64,000 nucleotides of DNA, from positions 34,358,754 to 34,422,753 of the forward strand of contig CM033403.1 of NCBI GenBank assembly GCA_019426215.1. Direction: 5' to 3'. This stretch comes from Buddleja alternifolia. Its lineage: Eukaryota; Streptophyta; Magnoliopsida; Lamiales; Scrophulariaceae. Under the pieces are notes generated by a model. The model worked only from the letters and a program-made list of their open reading frames with translations. It did no database searches and had not been told where the DNA came from. Positions 60,551 to 64,000 of the stretch are shown here, piece by piece. Made by a program: the position numbers and the translations under genes. The first letter of the stretch is position 1. Every line of letters begins with the position of its first letter.

Positions 60551-63083
60551 TTAAGCTGTCTTAGGTTTAGATGTCATTCTCTTTGGTTGCTTCCTTGTAA
60601 TAGAGTTTTTCATCCCGAAGAAAAATAGCAATGCACCAACAAGAGCCACACACTGCCAAGAAGTGTGTATATATCAAGTTATCGAACCACAAGAAATGCC
60701 AAAAATTATGAAGAGTTTTCGCGTATATTTACCTGAAGGAACTCGTGTAAGAGTCTCCAAAATTCTTGCTCACCGGAATTATAGTTGTAAAAGCCATACA
60801 ACAAGGGAGTGGTCAAGATCAAATAAAATATCTGCAGCATCGAGCAGAAAAGCACGTGAATTTTGTTAATGTTGTAATTCCTTCACAATTGAATAAAAGG
60901 CAAATATTGTGTAGCAAGTGTTCTTACCAGAAGAAAAGCGCCAAAACCGCTGCCAATCACAAATAAAAGACCACCGATTCCCTTTAAGGAAATACAGACA
61001 GCGACAAAAGTCCTTGCCTGAAACATGCATATATATAAGATATCAAGACAAGATATAAGAAAAAAAATATTAGCTGATACCATTGGAGGAGAATGGAAGA
61101 TTGAAAAGAATATTGAAATATTTACATCAACGTGAAAATCAAATTTTCCAATTGTTTCATCAATATAGTTCTTGACAAGAGCCAATTTGGGAGCCCATTG
61201 TTTGGCTGCAGGTCCACCATCCTCTCCGAATTCATTGAACCTATACAAGTGCACCCTCATTTAGCAGAGAAACACACACACACACAAAAAAAAAAAAAAA
61301 AGAAAAAGAAAAAGGAAGAAGAAAAAACTGAGAACTCTCTTATATCTCAATATTCGACGTAAAAGAGATAATAAGAAGCATTAGACCATAGAATTGACCA
61401 GAAAATAACATAACCAAACATAAATTAAAGGGTTTCCTTAATGCAAAGATTAGACGTCGGCTAATAACACACATTCTCAAGGTATGACGCATTCCACTTT
61501 GGGCGCCTTTGAAGGAGACATGTCATCACATTCGTGGCACATTGTGACTTTAACCCAATATGAAATGACAAACACAATAAATCAAGAATACCAAATGTGG
61601 TGTAACTACATCCAATATTATTAATGAACATGCAACTAACAGTATCTCCAACTTGGAAAATACATCAAGTGAATAAGTGTACATGCCTTGGTTATATACT
61701 AAGTTTGAATAAAAAGTAGATGAAATACTACAGACGAAACCAGACTAAGCTATGGATTTTAACCATCTAGATCCTGCGGAAGTCAATGATAGAGAAATGA
61801 ATTACGACGCCACCCCCCCCCCCCCCCCGGCGCGAGTATAAAACCGATGTGTCATTGTGTTTCGGTTAAGACTCAACCAATAATCCACTTTAATTTCAAG
61901 TTTCCACATTCACCAACAATAAACACATATTTCGTCCATCTCATTAAAATAGGTCTAGTTTGACTGGCTAGCACGGAGTTTTAGATGAGTGTTGAAAAAT
62001 GAAAAGTTTTCATTTTTAAGCAAATGCATATAGTGATCGAGATTTAGTAGTGACTGGTGACACATCATTAATGCAATTAGGAGCACCGATTTGGAGCGAA
62101 AAATGTTTCATTTTAGGAAATGTAATCTTATTTCAGGACATCCTAAAAAAGAAATAGAAACGATAAATTTGGAAATTTGAAATACCATTTCAAGCACAAG
62201 TATATCGGCCACAACGTTATATCCAAAACTTAATGCATGAACCAATTCCAGCATTAGTAATATAAATAACTATGCACAATGAGCTCATTCGATTTAACAC
62301 TACTTCATGTACCATTAAGGAGCTTAAATTTCACCCAACAGAATTAAGCACCCACAATTCAATCTAATCAAATACCGGGCTCAGGCTCGGCTCCGTGATT
62401 CAAGCAGCTATGAAAGGCTTAGGATATTGATTTATAAGAAGATAAATATCACCATTGGAAGCCAACGACCAGTAATTTTAGTTGCTGCAGTGAGTATTTT
62501 GTGGGAATAACATAAGAGGAAATGAAAATTCTGTTGAGATATTTAAGAATTTGGGATTCTCTAAAAGGTAATTTGTTGTTCAAAAAAATCTTGTACATTC
62601 TGCTATTAAAATTTAAATTTTCTTTGAATTTTGTCAAGATCCACTAAACACCATATCTCTTATGTCCTTCAGTATTGCCCCAGAAAACTGAAAAATAAAA
62701 GAAAAACACAAATTGACTCAGCATTATTGCAACCCCTTTTCAGCAATTATGTAGGCACAAAAAGATCCACACAAACAACATAATAATTTAATGGGAAAAA
62801 CAACAATTATGTAGCTTCGAACATTCATAAAAAAGGCCGATTTAGATCTGAACTACGTAAGGAGTATCCACGGAGAGTGTTGAATCACAAAAATATGCAT
62901 CACACATTCACAAACATGAATTAAAAAAAAAAAGAGGGAAAAAAAAAACAGATCTGATCAAACGATATATATATATATATGTATATATATAGAAAGAGAG
63001 GAATTGTAGCATTACATTTGCCATGCAGAGAGGATGAAGATGGAAGCGAAGAGCACTCTTCCAAGGAAAGAAAAGAACCCCAT
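60551..63083 (-). CDS. HR-like lesion-inducer family membrane protein
   Basis: Five coding exons: 63083-63016, 61240-61126, 61017-60928, 60831-60733, 60652-60551; all GT-AG, phases consistent, 157 residues, the usual length of the family. It starts MGFFSFLGRVLFASIFILSAWQM (signal-anchor-like segment), then FNEFGEDGGPAAKQWAPKL and a DETIGKFDFHVD segment. Two or three further membrane segments follow: FVAVCISLKGIGGLLFVIGS, IFYLILTTPLLYGFYNY and CVALVGALLFFFGMKN. The basic tail TRKQPKRMTSKPKTA would face the cytosol. Related proteins cause hypersensitive-like lesions when overexpressed, by an unclear mechanism. Intron 1 is long (1.77 kb) and contains a 16-base C run. From memory it matches Arabidopsis At5g43460. 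Confidence 0.93.
61813..61828. repeat. poly-C run (16 bases) in lesion-inducer intron 1
   Basis: Sixteen consecutive C, followed by GGCGCGAG. On the gene strand this is a G run. Confidence 0.9.
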
Positions 63084-63372
63084 TTTTCGCTTTCACCGCG
63101 TGTTTTTGACAGTTCAAATCTGAAGAAAATTCAATTTGGGTAGAATTTAAATACTACTGTTGTAGTGGTGGGTGTTTGTTGGAAAGTCTATTTTTATTTA
63201 CTAATTAAACTATTCATTTAATAGAAAAATTATAGGTTTATATAATTAATTCTTTACTACTATTGCATTTATTGGGATTCCAACACTTAACACAATTACT
63301 CCCCCAAATAAAAAAAATAAAAAATTACCCCCCCAGCGTCTTTTTTATCCTCTCTCTCTACCTTTAAAAGAG
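63084..63372. promoter_or_regulatory. promoter side of the lesion-inducer gene
   Basis: About 290 bp between the ATG of the lesion-inducer gene and a SINE. AT-rich, no defined motif; promoter role inferred from position. Confidence 0.35.
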
Positions 63373-63382
63373 ACAGCTGACA

Positions 63383-63620
63383 CCAACACCCCTTGGTGCA
63401 GTTGGTAAGGCCGGGTCACTTCCCCTCAAAAGGTTGTGTGTTCGAATCCCTCTGTCGACGTGAGGAGAGTGTTGGTGGGCAATATGTAATTTTCCCCCTT
63501 GATTGGCCCTGATATGAAGTCAGGGCAGGTCTCGCTGGGGTATTCCCTGGTCCGTGGTGGGGGACCGGCATCGATCCACCCGAATTTTTTAATACCAAAA
63601 AAAAAAAAAAACACACACAC
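63383..63620 (+). mobile_element. tRNA-derived SINE, family C, perfect 10-bp TSD
   Basis: A box TTGGTGCAGTTGGTAAGG, B box GTGTTCGAATCCC, a GC-rich body (GGTCTCGCTGGGGTATTCC) and an A-rich then AC-repeat tail. ACAGCTGACA occurs at 63373-63382 and 63621-63630. The match is exact and the promoter boxes look intact, so this is a fairly young insertion, about 300 bp upstream of the lesion-inducer ATG. Confidence 0.92.
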
Positions 63621-63630
63621 ACAGCTGACA

Positions 63631-64000
63631 GCCCTCTCTCCTCTCTCCCTCTTCAATTATGTGACTGATTTTTTATTATCATTATTTAATCATATATATA
63701 ATACATACATCCCCATTATATGTATATGTCAACCTTTCAACAGATCTAAAACTCAGCCATACCCTTCTTCTCTCTCAATCTCTCATCCCCCCCCCCCCTC
63801 TCTCGCTGTCTGTTTCTGCTTCATCAATCTAACACTCAGCCCACTTTCATCAAATCTCACACTCAACCCCCAAGTTATGCAATACTTTACATTCCGATTT
63901 AGTTTTTGCATAACTTAGTAAAAGTCTCACTAATTTATGGTTTCATAATGTATTTCATGAAGCTATCTATAGCGTGGACTTGCACCAAATCGGAATCATC
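63631..64000 (+). other. CT-rich stretch, possible leader of a gene beyond the window
   Basis: CTCTCTC and poly-C runs (63640-63655, 63760-63805) followed by mixed sequence resemble plant 5' leaders, but no start codon with a convincing protein is in view. Confidence 0.3.

Noticed and set aside
63395..63450. tRNA gene signature (A and B boxes)
   Set aside because: The boxes belong to a SINE head: no cloverleaf, and a body, A tail and target duplication follow.
63499..63918. 139-codon plus-strand open frame
   Set aside because: Starts inside the SINE and runs through poly-A and CT repeats.
1..64000. CRISPR arrays, bacterial operons or integrated viral genomes
   Set aside because: No regularly spaced repeats with unique spacers, no prokaryotic gene organisation, and no virus-type replicase or capsid; the only reverse-transcribing sequences are retrotransposons.

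Overview
This window is plant nuclear DNA, most likely from a eudicot and possibly an asterid (the second point is weak). It is AT-rich, has intron-rich genes with GT-AG junctions, and carries plant-specific families (AHL, DUF3475/DUF668, ARP9, a RAD5B-type helicase). Retroposons and small DNA transposons fill most of the remaining space. I see no prokaryotic, organellar or viral gene set and no CRISPR array.

Genes, from left to right: a tRNA-Gly(GCC) (+) at 5248-5318. A single-exon AT-hook (AHL19/20-type) gene (-) at 8841-9707, whose expected start codon reads CTG instead of ATG. A single-exon DUF3475/DUF668 gene (-) at 27724-29430. A 103-residue At4g14450-type small protein (-) at 38866-39177. 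A RAD5B-type SWI2/SNF2 helicase with a RING finger (-), 18 coding exons, at 43393-49338. A broken enoyl-CoA isomerase copy (+) at 51578-52247. Actin-related protein 9 (-), 19 coding exons, at 52601-59060. An HR-like lesion-inducer membrane protein (-), 5 coding exons, at 60551-63083. I joined the exons of the three split genes by hand. Every junction is GT-AG and the reading phase stays intact throughout, giving 1167, 588 and 157 residues.

The last three intact genes (RAD5B, ARP9, lesion-inducer) appear to match, from memory, a cluster on Arabidopsis chromosome 5 (about At5g43460 to At5g43530). The right third of the window therefore looks like a conserved housekeeping block, while 1-43 kb is gene-poor and transposon-rich.

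Mobile DNA: a decayed Ty1/copia element (20974-26508) in a TA microsatellite. A coding-free copia-like element on the minus strand (12361-14230). A solo LTR with a perfect 5-bp target duplication (15357-15904). LINE ORF1 and RNase H remnants. At least three SINE families, several copies with perfect target duplications. Several hAT-like nonautonomous elements with 8-bp duplications. A set of Mutator-like MITEs whose ends begin GGGAAAATT or similar, with 9-bp duplications. Some insertions are nested so clearly that their order can be read.

I found no convincing undescribed multi-gene system. The most interesting points are the CTG start of the AHL gene, clustered E2F-type sites upstream of the RAD5B gene, the nested hAT-in-MULE junction upstream of ARP9, and the GGGAAAATT MITE family that also occupies introns of both housekeeping genes.
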